From NCBI RefSeq assembly GCF_008974245.1, contig NZ_BBZI01000010.1, positions 1-64,000 of the forward strand: DNA of 64,000 nucleotides. Reading direction: 5' to 3'. This document shows, in pieces, positions 50,792-59,709 of the stretch; positions within the stretch are counted from its first letter, which is position 1, and each line of letters starts with the position of its first letter. Below the pieces are notes generated by a model. That model was not told where the DNA came from and did no database searches. It was given only the letters and a program-made list of their open reading frames with translations. The translations under genes were made by a program, and so were the position numbers. This stretch comes from Streptomyces abyssomicinicus. Its GTDB lineage: Bacteria > Actinomycetota > Actinomycetes > Streptomycetales > Streptomycetaceae.

Positions 50792-52009
50792 TCACCAGCG
50801 CACCGGCAGTTCGGTCAGGGCGGTGACGATCAGGCCGTCGTCGAGCTTCAGATCGCTCACCGGCACGGCCAGTTCGAGCCCGGGGAGGCGGCGCAGCATC
50901 ACCTCGAGCACCACCTGCATCTCGGTGCGGGCGAGCGCCTGGCCGACGCAGGAGTGCGGCCCGACGCCGAAGGCGATGTGCGGGTTCGGGCTGCGGTCCA
51001 GCACCATCTCGTCGGCCCGTTCGAAGACCGTGGTGTCCCGGTTGGCGGCCGCCATGCTCAGCATCACCGTGGTCCCGGCGGGCAGCACGCCGTCGCCGAC
51101 CGCCACGTCCTCGCTGATGAACCGCGGCAGTCCGAGGCCCAGCTGGGCGTCGAACCGCAGCGCCTCCTCGACCGTCGTGCGGATCAGCGAGGGGTCGGCG
51201 AGCAGGGCCTCCCAGCGGGAGCGGTCGGCGAGCAGGGACGCCGTCATCTTGCCGATGCTGTTCGCGGTGGTCTCGTGGCCGGCGGCGAGCAGCGCCTTGG
51301 CGGTCTCCAGCAGTTCGGCGCCTCCCATGCGGTAGCCGGCGCCGCTGGTCTGCACGATCAGGTTGCTGATGATGTCGTCCTGGGGATCGCGCCGCTTGGC
51401 CTCGATGTGGCCGAGCATGTAGGCGTCGAACTCCCCGGTCGAGACGGCGGTCTCCTCCCTGGAGAACCGGCTGTAGTTCATCATCACGTGGGACCAGTGG
51501 GCGAACCTCTCCCGGTCCTGGTCCGGGACGCCGAGCATGGAGCAGATCACCCGCACCGGCAGCGGGAACGCCAGCTGTGCGCCGAGGTCGGCCGGCGGCC
51601 CGTGCTCGACCATCGCGTCGATGAGTTCCTCGGCCATCCGCTCGATCGCGGGCCGCAGCGCCGTCATCCGCTTGGCCGTGAACCAGCGGCTCACCATGCG
51701 CCGCCACTGCTCGTGGGCCTCACCGGCCGCCGCCATGCTCTTGGCGTCGCTCTGGCTGTACAGGTCGGTGCCGTCCGCGCTGAGGCTCACCGCCCCCTCG
51801 GCCGACAGGTCCCGGGAGAAGCGCGGATCACCCGTGACCGCCCGGACGTCCGCGTAGCGGGTCAGCAGCGTCATCTCGCCGCCGCCCACCGCGATCCGTG
51901 CGTGCGGGCACTTCTCCCGCAATTCCGCGAACTCGGCCGGCGGTTCCAGCGCGGACTGCCAGGCGAACGGGTAACTCAGCGGTGCGGCGGCGGCGTCGTC
52001 GACCGACAT
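50792..52009 (-). CDS. cytochrome P450
   Basis: A 405-residue soluble bacterial P450 (CYP105-like in length and look). I-helix AGHETTANSIG near residue 242, ExxR in EEALR-type context, and heme-binding FGVGPHSCVGQALAR with the Cys ligand near residue 345. It mono-oxygenates an unknown substrate using the ferredoxin encoded next. The two genes are coupled. No tailoring cluster is present around it, so a catabolic or xenobiotic role is as likely as a biosynthetic one. Confidence 0.95.
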   Translation of the reverse strand: MSVDDAAAAPLSYPFAWQSALEPPAEFAELREKCPHARIAVGGGEMTLLTRYADVRAVTGDPRFSRDLSAEGAVSLSADGTDLYSQSDAKSMAAAGEAHEQWRRMVSRWFTAKRMTALRPAIERMAEELIDAMVEHGPPADLGAQLAFPLPVRVICSMLGVPDQDRERFAHWSHVMMNYSRFSREETAVSTGEFDAYMLGHIEAKRRDPQDDIISNLIVQTSGAGYRMGGAELLETAKALLAAGHETTANSIGKMTASLLADRSRWEALLADPSLIRTTVEEALRFDAQLGLGLPRFISEDVAVGDGVLPAGTTVMLSMAAANRDTTVFERADEMVLDRSPNPHIAFGVGPHSCVGQALARTEMQVVLEVMLRRLPGLELAVPVSDLKLDDGLIVTALTELPVRW

Positions 52010-52282
52010 GGCTGGCCTCCGGAGGCGGTCGGGGAGTGGGATGTCGCGTCACCCTAGGAACGCCTCCGCGCCGCCACCAGAGCGCCCTTCCGGCCGCGCG
52101 GCCGGTTCCCGGCGGCCGACCGGCCCCGCGCCGCACGGCGGAACCGCCCGGTCCGCAGGCGTCCGGCGGCCCTGACCGGCCGGTGCCGCGGGCGTGGCGG
52201 GCTACGCCCCGCCGGTGCCCACCCGGCGCCACAATGGCGGGAACCGGCGCTCCGGGCTTCCGGGCTCCCGGGCTCCCGGGGC

Positions 52283-53155
52283 TCAGCCCTTGTCCGCCCC
52301 GCCGGCCAGGCCCTCCGTGAGCAGGCGCTCGGCGGCGAAGAAGAGGATCACCACCGGGATCGTCAGCACCACCGAGCCGGCCATCAGCACCGTCTTGGGC
52401 ACCTCCACCCCGTTGGCGAGCTGCGCCAGGCCGAGCGAGACGGTCCACCGCTCCGGATCCGCCGCGAGGAAGAGCAGGGCGAACAGGAACTCGTTCCAGG
52501 CGATCATGAAGACGTACAGGCCGGTGGCCATCAGTGAGGGGACCGCCAGCGGCAGCACGACCTTGCGCACCGCCTGCAGCCGGGTGCAGCCGTCCAGCGC
52601 CGCGGCCTCCTCCACCGACACCGGCACCGTCACCAGGTAGTTCTTCAGCATGTAGACCGAGACCGGCACCGTCTGCGCCACGTAGACCACGGCCAGCCCC
52701 ACCAGGCTGGACGACAGCCCCAGCCGCGCGAAGATCACGAACAGCGGCACCGCCAGCAGGGTGGCCGGAAACAGGTACACCGCCAGGAACAGCGCGCTCA
52801 CCTGGCGCCGTCCGAAGAACCGCAGCCGGCTCACCGCGTACGCGCCCGGGACCGACGCCAGCAGCGTCAGCGCCACCGTCCCCAGCGACACCAGCGCCGA
52901 GTTGAGCAGGAACCGCAGGAAGCCCTGTCCGCCCGCGTCGGAGGAGCGCAGCACGTCGCGGTAGGTGGACACCGTGAAGTCCTTCGCCGAGATCCACAGT
53001 GCCCCGGGCTCCAGGAGCAGCGCGTCGATCGGCTTCACCGACAGCAGCACCATGTAGAGGAACGGCACCAGGGTGATCAGCGCCAGCAGCAGGATCACCA
53101 GCGGCCGCACCACAGCGAACAGCCGCTCCTCGAACCGGGCCCGGGACACGCTCAC
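52283..53155 (-). CDS. carbohydrate ABC transporter permease (MalG-type)
   Basis: A 290-residue inner-membrane permease with six helices and the EAA loop VEEAAALDGCTRLQAVRKVV. It is the second permease of the binding-protein / permease / permease operon. GTG start at 53155 overlaps the upstream permease stop (GTGA). A much longer upstream frame to 53995 is a shadow of that permease. No ATPase gene is present, so a shared MsiK-like ATPase encoded elsewhere would energise it, as is usual in Streptomyces. Confidence 0.93.
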   Translation of the reverse strand: MSVSRARFEERLFAVVRPLVILLLALITLVPFLYMVLLSVKPIDALLLEPGALWISAKDFTVSTYRDVLRSSDAGGQGFLRFLLNSALVSLGTVALTLLASVPGAYAVSRLRFFGRRQVSALFLAVYLFPATLLAVPLFVIFARLGLSSSLVGLAVVYVAQTVPVSVYMLKNYLVTVPVSVEEAAALDGCTRLQAVRKVVLPLAVPSLMATGLYVFMIAWNEFLFALLFLAADPERWTVSLGLAQLANGVEVPKTVLMAGSVVLTIPVVILFFAAERLLTEGLAGGADKG

Positions 53156-54171
53156 GACCGCTCCTCCTGAGCCCTGTCGCCGAAGAACCGGAAGTAGAGC
53201 CCCAGCAGCACCATCAGCGAGGCCGCCAGCACCAGCGCCTGCGCCGCCGCGGCGCCCACGTCGTACCGCGCGGTCAGGAAGTCGTAGACCCGCACGGCGG
53301 CCACGTCGGTGCCCGCTCCGCCGCCCGTCAGCAGGTAGACGTCGTCGAACTTGTTGAACGTCATGATGAACCGCAGCACGCACAGCAGCGCGAGCACCGG
53401 CGCCAGCTGGGGGAGCAGGACGTACCGGAACCGCTGGGTGGGGGTCGCCCCGTCGACCGTGGCCGCCTCCTCCAGGGTGGCCGGGACGGCCTGGAGCCGG
53501 GCCAGGACGAAGAGGAACGCGAACGGGAAGTACCGCCAGCACTCGAAGGCGATCACCGTCAGCAGTGCCAGCGGGAGGTCGACATGGACGCCGGACAGGC
53601 CGACCTCGTACCGGCGGGAGGAGAGGAAGGCCACCGGGTCGTCCCAGCCGAGCAGACGCCGCCCCCAGTCGTTGACGATGCCGTACTGCGGGGAGAGGGC
53701 CACCTGCCAGACGAACGCCACCGCGACCACCGGGGCGACGTACGGCAGCAGCATCGCCGCACGCAGCAGCCCTCTTCCACGGAAGCGCCGCCGCAGGGCC
53801 AGCGCGGCGACCAGACCCAGCAGGAGGGAACCGGCCGTGCCGCCCACCGTGTAGACCAGGGTGACCAGCAGGCTCTCCCAGAAGCCGCCGGAGCCGAACA
53901 CCTCCGAGAAGTTCTCCAGCGTCCAGTCGCCCAGCAGGCCCATGCCCTGGATGTCGACCAGCCGGGCGTCCTGGAAGGCGAGCAGCACCGTCCACAGGAT
54001 CGGCAGCGCGACGACCACCAGCACCACGAGGAAGGTGGGGGAGACGAAGGCGAGGCCGGCCCGGTTGGCGCGGCGGCTCGCGGTCATCGGCCGGCCGCGC
54101 CGCGGTGCGCGCGGTCGCCGCGGCGGTCCGGGCGGCGGCTCCGGCGGTGGCGCGGTGGTCGCTGTGCTCAT
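53152..54171 (-). CDS. carbohydrate ABC transporter permease (MalF-type)
   Basis: A 339-residue permease with a Pro/Arg-rich cytoplasmic N-terminus (about residues 1-35), six helices, and the EAA loop LEEAATVDGATPTQRFRYVL. It pairs with the MalG-type permease. The ATG at 54171 overlaps the stop of the binding-protein gene (ATGA). The sugar imported is unknown. Confidence 0.93.
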   Translation of the reverse strand: MSTATTAPPPEPPPGPPRRPRAPRRGRPMTASRRANRAGLAFVSPTFLVVLVVVALPILWTVLLAFQDARLVDIQGMGLLGDWTLENFSEVFGSGGFWESLLVTLVYTVGGTAGSLLLGLVAALALRRRFRGRGLLRAAMLLPYVAPVVAVAFVWQVALSPQYGIVNDWGRRLLGWDDPVAFLSSRRYEVGLSGVHVDLPLALLTVIAFECWRYFPFAFLFVLARLQAVPATLEEAATVDGATPTQRFRYVLLPQLAPVLALLCVLRFIMTFNKFDDVYLLTGGGAGTDVAAVRVYDFLTARYDVGAAAAQALVLAASLMVLLGLYFRFFGDRAQEERS

Positions 54172-55592
54172 GGCGACCTCGTGGTCCCGGAGGAGCGGCC
54201 GAGCGACCTCTGGAGCGAGGCGACCTCCTCGTCCGCCTGGGCGGCCGCGCCGGCGGGGGAGAGCTGACCGCCCGTCATCGCGCCGATGGCCTTGGACACG
54301 GGCAGCTCGCCCCCCGCGGCCCCGACCAGCGCGCCGTGGCCCTGCGCGATGCCCCAGCGGCGCATCCGGTGCACCCCGTCCACCAGGCGGTCCAGCAGTT
54401 CCGGCGGGTACACCTCGTCGATCGGCCGGCGCGTGTCCACCCCGAGGTCGCTGCTCCGCCAGGCCCGCAGGTAGCGGTCAGGCTCCCCGGCGGTGCCCCG
54501 GCGGACGGGGATCTTGCCCTCCGGCGCCATCCCGAACCAGCCCTCGTAGCCCGGCCCCATCATGTACTCCACGAACCGGCGGGAGGCCTCCTCCTCGGCG
54601 GTCCGGGTGACCGCCCAGGACGTCACCTCCCCGAACTGGGCCGGTCCCCTCGCGTCCGGGCCCTCGAGCGAGGTGACCACCCCGCTGTTCGCCGCCAGGA
54701 ACCGCGGGTCGTCCTCGCACTCCGGGCAGCTGGGCAGGGCGTCCGAACGCAGCCCGGCCATCTCGTCCAGGACGAAGGACGACCAGATCACCATGGAGCT
54801 GCGGCCCGCGAAGTAGGTGGCGCGGGTGGAGTCCACGGTCTGGGTGCCGGGAGCCCCGTAGTCCCGGGCGAGACGGTCGTAGACGGCGAACGCGCGTTCG
54901 CAGGGCGGCGACTCCAGGGCGACCCGTCCGGCCTCGACCAGCCGGCAGTCGTTGGCCAGGGCCAGGTTCTCGAAGCTCTGGGAGGTGAAGACGTCGGCGG
55001 GGTCGGTGGCCACGGACGCGCCGTCCAGGCCGCCCCCGGTCAGCCGCTTCGCGGCGTCCAGCATCCGGGCGTAGGTGTCGGGCGGCGGCAGGCGCCGCTC
55101 CTCGAAACGGTCCTTGCGGTACACCAGCAGCTGCAGCCAGGCGTCGGAGGGGACCGCGAGCCGGGTGGATCCCTCGGAGGCAAGCGCGAGGGCGTTAGCG
55201 TCGAAGGTCCGGGACCCCAGTGCCTCCACGACGCGGCCCGGGACCCGGGTGTTCAGGAGCTCGTTGCCGTACATCTGCCAGATCTGGCCCAGGGTGGCCG
55301 CGCCGATGACGTCCGGCAGGGTCCCGGAGGCGGCCGCGGACATGATCAGCTGCGGCATCTGCGCCTCGGTCACGCCCACCAGTTCGACCTGGACGCCGGT
55401 GTCGCGCCGGAACCGGTCGATCACCTTCTCGGTGGCGGCGATCCGGTCCGGCAGGCTCTCCTGGGACCACACGGTGATCCTGCCGTCCGCGGGGCCCGGC
55501 CCCGTCTCCCCCGAGCAGCCGGAGACCGTCCCGAGCAGCAGGGCCGCCGTGGCGCCGAGCGCGGCCTTCCTGGACCGCCGGGCCTCACGCAT
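54168..55592 (-). CDS. extracellular sugar-binding lipoprotein
   Basis: A 474-residue solute-binding protein anchored as a lipoprotein: signal peptide with lipobox VSGC, lipidated C26. It belongs to the family-1 sugar-binding proteins (ITVWSQESLPDRIAATEKVI, then RFRRDTGVQVELVGV, PSDAWLQLLVYRKD). It delivers a sugar or oligosaccharide to the two permeases. ATG at 55592 has GAGG six bases upstream; an ATG four codons earlier is the alternative. First gene of the operon; no LacI-type regulator is adjacent. Confidence 0.9.
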   Translation of the reverse strand: MREARRSRKAALGATAALLLGTVSGCSGETGPGPADGRITVWSQESLPDRIAATEKVIDRFRRDTGVQVELVGVTEAQMPQLIMSAAASGTLPDVIGAATLGQIWQMYGNELLNTRVPGRVVEALGSRTFDANALALASEGSTRLAVPSDAWLQLLVYRKDRFEERRLPPPDTYARMLDAAKRLTGGGLDGASVATDPADVFTSQSFENLALANDCRLVEAGRVALESPPCERAFAVYDRLARDYGAPGTQTVDSTRATYFAGRSSMVIWSSFVLDEMAGLRSDALPSCPECEDDPRFLAANSGVVTSLEGPDARGPAQFGEVTSWAVTRTAEEEASRRFVEYMMGPGYEGWFGMAPEGKIPVRRGTAGEPDRYLRAWRSSDLGVDTRRPIDEVYPPELLDRLVDGVHRMRRWGIAQGHGALVGAAGGELPVSKAIGAMTGGQLSPAGAAAQADEEVASLQRSLGRSSGTTRSP

Positions 55593-55816
55593 GGGGGACC
55601 TCATCGCCTTCCGCCACACCGGGCCGGGTCGCCCGGCGTCACCTTCCGGTCCCTCAGGAGTAGGCGGAACCGGCCGCTCCCGTCAACCGGAGGGCGGTGA
55701 ACGGGCGGTGGCGCCGGGCACGGCGGCCGTTCGGCCCCGCACCGGTTGCGGGTGGCCCGGCGCCCGGTTCGGATGGGCGGACGGACGGATGCGGTACACC
55801 GGCGGCGGGAGGCGGA

Positions 55817-56251
55817 ATGCGAGGCAGGCGGCAGGGTCGCGCGGCCGTGCGGGGCGTGGTGCTCCTCCTGGCGGTGGCCGGAGCCGGCGCCTGCGGCGCG
55901 GTGCAGGAGCGGCGCGACGCGGCGGAGGCCGAGGCCACCCGGTTCGTCCTCGACCGGGAGGCGGGACGGCACGCCCTGCTGTGCGCCGCGCTCGCTCCGG
56001 GCACCCGCGACGAGCTGGAGGAGACCGCGAAGAGCGGATGCCGTGAGGCGATCCGGCAGGCCATCGAGGAGGACGACCTCCCACCCGCCGGCGCGGTGCG
56101 CGCCGTGGACGTCTGGGGCGACCGGGCGCGGGTGGTGCTGGAGGGCGACACTCTCTTCCTGTCGCAGTTCCCCGGCGGCTGGAAGGTGACCGCCGCCGGC
56201 TGCGAGCCACGCCGGGACCAGCCCTACCGCTGCGGCATCAAGGGCGGGTGA
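55817..56251 (+). CDS. small lipoprotein
   Basis: A 144-residue predicted lipoprotein. The hydrophobic signal ends at AGAGAC-G (Cys near residue 21). The mature part is alpha-helical then a beta-rich domain (VDVWGDRARVVLEGDTLFLS, GGWKVTAAGCEP) with three further Cys. Such NTF2/DUF-like lipoproteins of Streptomyces are of unknown role. ATG at 55817 follows GGGAGG; a long upstream frame is ignored. Its stop overlaps the next small gene by GTGA. Confidence 0.8.
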   Translation: MRGRRQGRAAVRGVVLLLAVAGAGACGAVQERRDAAEAEATRFVLDREAGRHALLCAALAPGTRDELEETAKSGCREAIRQAIEEDDLPPAGAVRAVDVWGDRARVVLEGDTLFLSQFPGGWKVTAAGCEPRRDQPYRCGIKGG

Positions 56252-56340
56252 GGGACGTGCGGCTGATGTTCACCGCGACCCTCCTCATCATCTTCGCGGG
56301 GCTGGCCTACTTCACGGCGCTGGGGCTGACGCACCGATGA
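56248..56340 (+). CDS. 30-residue single-pass membrane protein
   Basis: MRDVRLMFTATLLIIFAGLA followed by YFTALGLTHR: one helix of about 20 residues with a basic N-terminus. The GTG overlaps the lipoprotein stop (GTGA), codon third positions are G/C-rich, and a DUF6766 membrane gene follows after 31 bp. I recall similar short proteins in the same place in other Streptomyces, so it is likely real. Function unknown. Confidence 0.7.
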   Translation: MRDVRLMFTATLLIIFAGLAYFTALGLTHR

Positions 56341-56371
56341 GACGCCGGTGAGAGACGCCGGTGAGACGCCG

Positions 56372-57064
56372 ATGACGTCGGCCGGCCGCGCGGGGCGCTT
56401 CCTGCGTGAGAACAGCCTCGGTCTGGCGTTCCTGGCCGGCTTCCTGCTGACCCTGGCCGGCCAGCTGCTGGCCGGCCGCGCCGAGATGAACAACGACCTG
56501 GTCGCCGCCGGGCTGCCCGCGGTGGGCCTCCTCGCCTACGCCTCGTCCTCGGACTTCGCGGTGGACGTCACGGAGAACTGGCAGTCGGAGTACCTGCAGT
56601 TCTTCTTGTACATCTTCGGCACGGTGTGGCTGCTGCAGCGGGGCTCGCCCGAGTCCAAGGAACTCGGGCGGGCCGGCACCGAGTCGGACCACGACCAGCG
56701 GACCGGTGCGCATGCCCGCGAGGACTCCCCCCGCTGGGCGTCCGCCCGGGGCTGGCGGGGGCTGGTGTTCTCGCGCTCGCTGGGGCTGGTGATGGGCGGC
56801 ATCTTCGTGCTCTCCTGGCTGGCACAGTCGATCACCGGCACGGCCGCCTACAACGAGGAACGGCTGCGTGACCTGGACGGACCGGTCGGCTGGAGCGGCT
56901 ACGTCACCTCCGCCGACTTCTGGAGCCGCACCCTGCAGAACTGGCAGTCCGAACTCCTCGCCGTCGCGTCGATGGCGGTCCTCTCCATCTACCTCCGCCA
57001 GCGCGGCAGCCCGGAGTCCAAGCCCGTGGGCGCCCCGCACACGGCGACCGGCGTCGAGGGCTGA
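56372..57064 (+). CDS. DUF6766 membrane protein
   Basis: A 230-residue protein with four helices arranged as two similar halves; each half carries the phrase NWQSE..., an R-GSPESK motif (LQRGSPESKELG and LRQRGSPESKPVG) and an aromatic SSDFAVDVTENW / SADFWSRTLQNW segment. This internal duplication and motif set is that of DUF6766 (inference from memory). Function unknown. It is the last gene of the lipoprotein / small membrane protein operon. The ATG at 56372 is preferred to the GTG at 56348. Confidence 0.82.
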   Translation: MTSAGRAGRFLRENSLGLAFLAGFLLTLAGQLLAGRAEMNNDLVAAGLPAVGLLAYASSSDFAVDVTENWQSEYLQFFLYIFGTVWLLQRGSPESKELGRAGTESDHDQRTGAHAREDSPRWASARGWRGLVFSRSLGLVMGGIFVLSWLAQSITGTAAYNEERLRDLDGPVGWSGYVTSADFWSRTLQNWQSELLAVASMAVLSIYLRQRGSPESKPVGAPHTATGVEG

Positions 57065-58439
57065 GCGGGGCCGCGAGGTGAGTTCCGCCGCGGGGGTTTC
57101 GCCGCCGCGGAGCGCCGCCCGCTCGCGGGGACGGACCCCCGTTTTTCCCTGTTAAAACTGGTTCTGACCAGGTGTTGTGCTGACTTGGTGCTGGCAGTCG
57201 CGGAAGCCAGCGGCGGGGTGAACGAGAAGGTCCGAATCGTTCGCATCCGAGAATCCCCGCAGGTCAGATGTCGCGGAAGAGACCAGCCAGCGTGGTGACC
57301 TGCCACGATGAGGGTGCCTTGCTGGCTGACCTGGGCAAATAGCCTTTCGGTTGTTTCACGCTCATGCCCGTTGATGGGGTTGGAAGTCCCAGAGAAGTCC
57401 CAGAGGACTCCCATGACTGACGGTGCCCTTTCGGTTCTACTCGACGTAGGACGGAGCGTGGACGCCGAGACCTGAGCGCCGGCGGTCGCCTTGACCGAAC
57501 GACAGCGCGGCCTCCCTGGATCGCCTGCCCGTCGGCTACGTCGGCGTGATGGGTTCCCGCGAGGAACGCCTACTCCTACTGCGAGAGGCCGTTGTACGAG
57601 ATGCCGGCGGCGGCTCATCTCCCCTCGCGCGGAGAGGACAACGCCCCGCGAAAGTTCCACCACCCTGGCTACTTCCTGCGCGCCCCGGGCGACATCAAGG
57701 TCACCAAGCTGGGAAACGATCCCATAGCGGGATCCTCGCGGTCCCACGCTGCTCTGTGCTCGTCGCCCTCGACGCGCCAGGCGGCGCGGGCGCGGGTACC
57801 GGTCGGCGGGGAGCTGTGTTCGAAGTGAGCGGCATTCGCTGGCCGCCGCAGGTTCGGATCATGGCCGGGTTCCGGCGACGAGCGTCATCACAGATGGCCC
57901 AGCCAGAACAGGTGGTCGTCCAAAAGTTCGGGCAGGTGGCTGAATGGTCCGCCGTCGTAGCCGGGTGTCCGAGCCGGGTGGGTCTCCGGGATGTTCGTCA
58001 CGGAGACCATCATCCGCCAGCGGTCACAACAGCGCCGGGGCGGGCGGCGCCGGAGCTCCTTTGCGGGACAGCCCTGCAGTCGCGCCGACGAATTTATAAG
58101 ACTTCTTTTGAAATGCCCCGAGTGCTTGTTTCACGGCTTGATTCAAGCCGAAGTATCAGCGGGGCAAATATCAGCCATGGGCTTTATGTCGCGAAACGCG
58201 TCTCGCTCCGGGCAGGGTGCGCGCCGCGCCCCATCGTGAACTGACGTCCGAAAAAGCCCAGTTCAAAGGCGGTGTCGACGAATGGCGAGGGGTAGCGTCG
58301 CACCAGAGCGTGACCGGTGGCCGAATTCGCACGCCATTGACACGCGAATATACACGCGCTTGAATCCGGCTCGGCCCAGGAATGCAAGATTTCCCGGTGC
58401 GTAGCCGCGTTGCCGAACAGAAAGGCTGGTCGCCCCGTA
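57065..58439. other. 1.4-kb gene-poor boundary region with possible relics
   Basis: No intact gene is supported. The stretch 57135-57440 and again 58080-58440 are clearly AT-richer than the surroundings. Near 57525-57605 the plus strand reads LPVGYVGVMGSREERLLLLR, which looks like the C-terminal NAD-binding part of an XdhC-family protein and is otherwise unsupported. A direct repeat AAGTCCCAGAG occurs twice at about 57390-57413, and a CGGCTTG-ATT-CAAGCCG hairpin at 58134-58150. I could not match any IS end. It separates housekeeping-like DNA from the biosynthetic operon and may be an old insertion boundary. Confidence 0.5.
58337..58365 (+). promoter_or_regulatory. consensus-like promoter of the biosynthetic operon
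   Basis: TTGACA (58337-58342), a 17-base spacer and TTGAAT (58360-58365). It lies 75 bp before the MFS gene, in an AT-rich patch, and no other promoter-like element is seen before the six coupled genes. Confidence 0.55.
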
Positions 58440-59702
58440 ATGAGGAGAGTTCTCGCGCTGAACGCCGGACTGCGCAGGTTCGTCGTAGCCCGCGCGCTCT
58501 CCAGGGCCGGCGACGCGGTGTTTCCTATCGGCCTGGCCGCTGCCATGGTCGAGCGGTCGTTCGGGGTCGCCGACGTCGGCTTCGTCATGGGGGCCTCCTT
58601 GGCGCCCGTGGTCCTGCTGATGCCCATCGGCGGAGTGGTCCTGGACCACTTCAACGCCCGGATCCCGATGGTCGCCGCTGACACCGTCCGCACGGTCCTC
58701 CAAGGATTGCTGGCGTTCTCGCTGCTAGCTGGCCGCCCGCCCCTCTGGTTCATCCTGATGCTTTCCCTGGCCTCCGGGGCGGCGCAGGCGTTCTACCAGC
58801 CTGGAGTGGCCGGCATTTTGCGGCAGCTGGCACCGGAACGGCTCCGTGAGGCGAACGCGACCATCCGCACGCTGGAGTCGGTCATCTCGCTCACCGCGCC
58901 CGCTCTCGCCGGGGTTGTCATCGCCGTGTCGGACGCGGCGCTCGTCATCGCGCTGGACGCCTGTACCTTTGCCGCGAGTGCCTGGCTGCTGGCCGGCATC
59001 CGCCTCGGCGACGTGGCCCCCGTTAAGTCCCCGCCCAAGATCTGGCGCGAGCTGCGGGAAGGCTGGCAAGAGTTCACGGCCCAGCCGTGGTTGTGGTCCG
59101 TGGTTTCGGTATTCTCGCTGTTCGGCTTGGTGGTCTTCGGCCCCTTCGACGTGCTGAAGGCCGTCCTGCTCATCGACCGGTTCGGAGCCTCGTCCTACGC
59201 GTGGCTGATGTCGGCCTTCAGTCTGGGGGCCGTACTCGGCGGACTCATCGCCCTGTGGACCACACCCGTTCGGCCGCTACGCGCGGGCCTGCTGGCGCTG
59301 TTCGGCTTCGCACCGCTGCCCGTCGTCATCAGTTTCGATCTGCCCGTGCTGCTGGTTGCGGTGGCCATGGTGGCGGGCGGTGCCGCCAACGCCTACTGGG
59401 CGGTGGCCTGGGCGACCTCCGTGCAGTCCCACGCGCCGCCGCACGCTCTGAGCCGCATCCACGCCTACGACGTCATCGGCTCCATTGGCCTCATGCCGGC
59501 GGGACGAGCCCTGACCGGCGTGGCGACGGCGTGGACAAGTGCGACCGCCGTCCTGTTCACCTCCTCCGCGGCCCTCCTCGTGGGCTGTGCGGCGCTGCTG
59601 CTCGTGCCCGCGGTACGCAGACTTCCGGCCGCCCGGCCGGCCCAGGAACCGAAAACCCCGGCCGGCCAGGCCTCCGACACACGCCATGCCCGAGATCACT
59701 AG
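58440..59702 (+). CDS. MFS transporter, probable exporter of the cluster
   Basis: A 420-residue, about 12-helix transporter of the enterobactin-exporter/MacAB-unrelated MFS type (COG2814/MFS_3-like), opening VVARALSRAGDAVFPIGLAA. A motif-A-like loop (LDHFNARIPMVAADTVR) follows helix 2. First gene of the operon and its likely product exporter or self-protection pump. Start ATG at 58440 is not preceded by a good ribosome site; the in-frame TTG at 58410 is the alternative. The radical SAM gene begins 8 bp after its stop. Confidence 0.85.
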   Translation: MRRVLALNAGLRRFVVARALSRAGDAVFPIGLAAAMVERSFGVADVGFVMGASLAPVVLLMPIGGVVLDHFNARIPMVAADTVRTVLQGLLAFSLLAGRPPLWFILMLSLASGAAQAFYQPGVAGILRQLAPERLREANATIRTLESVISLTAPALAGVVIAVSDAALVIALDACTFAASAWLLAGIRLGDVAPVKSPPKIWRELREGWQEFTAQPWLWSVVSVFSLFGLVVFGPFDVLKAVLLIDRFGASSYAWLMSAFSLGAVLGGLIALWTTPVRPLRAGLLALFGFAPLPVVISFDLPVLLVAVAMVAGGAANAYWAVAWATSVQSHAPPHALSRIHAYDVIGSIGLMPAGRALTGVATAWTSATAVLFTSSAALLVGCAALLLVPAVRRLPAARPAQEPKTPAGQASDTRHARDH

Positions 59703-59709
59703 GAGCGGA

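Noticed and set aside
53156..53995. Upstream extension of the MalG-type permease to 570 codons
   Set aside because: It is antiphase shadow of the MalF-type permease; GTG at 53155 overlaps the upstream stop as expected.
57135..57440. Insertion-sequence end or tRNA-linked attachment site
   Set aside because: The stretch is AT-richer, but I find no terminal inverted repeat pair, no transposase domain and no cloverleaf tRNA.
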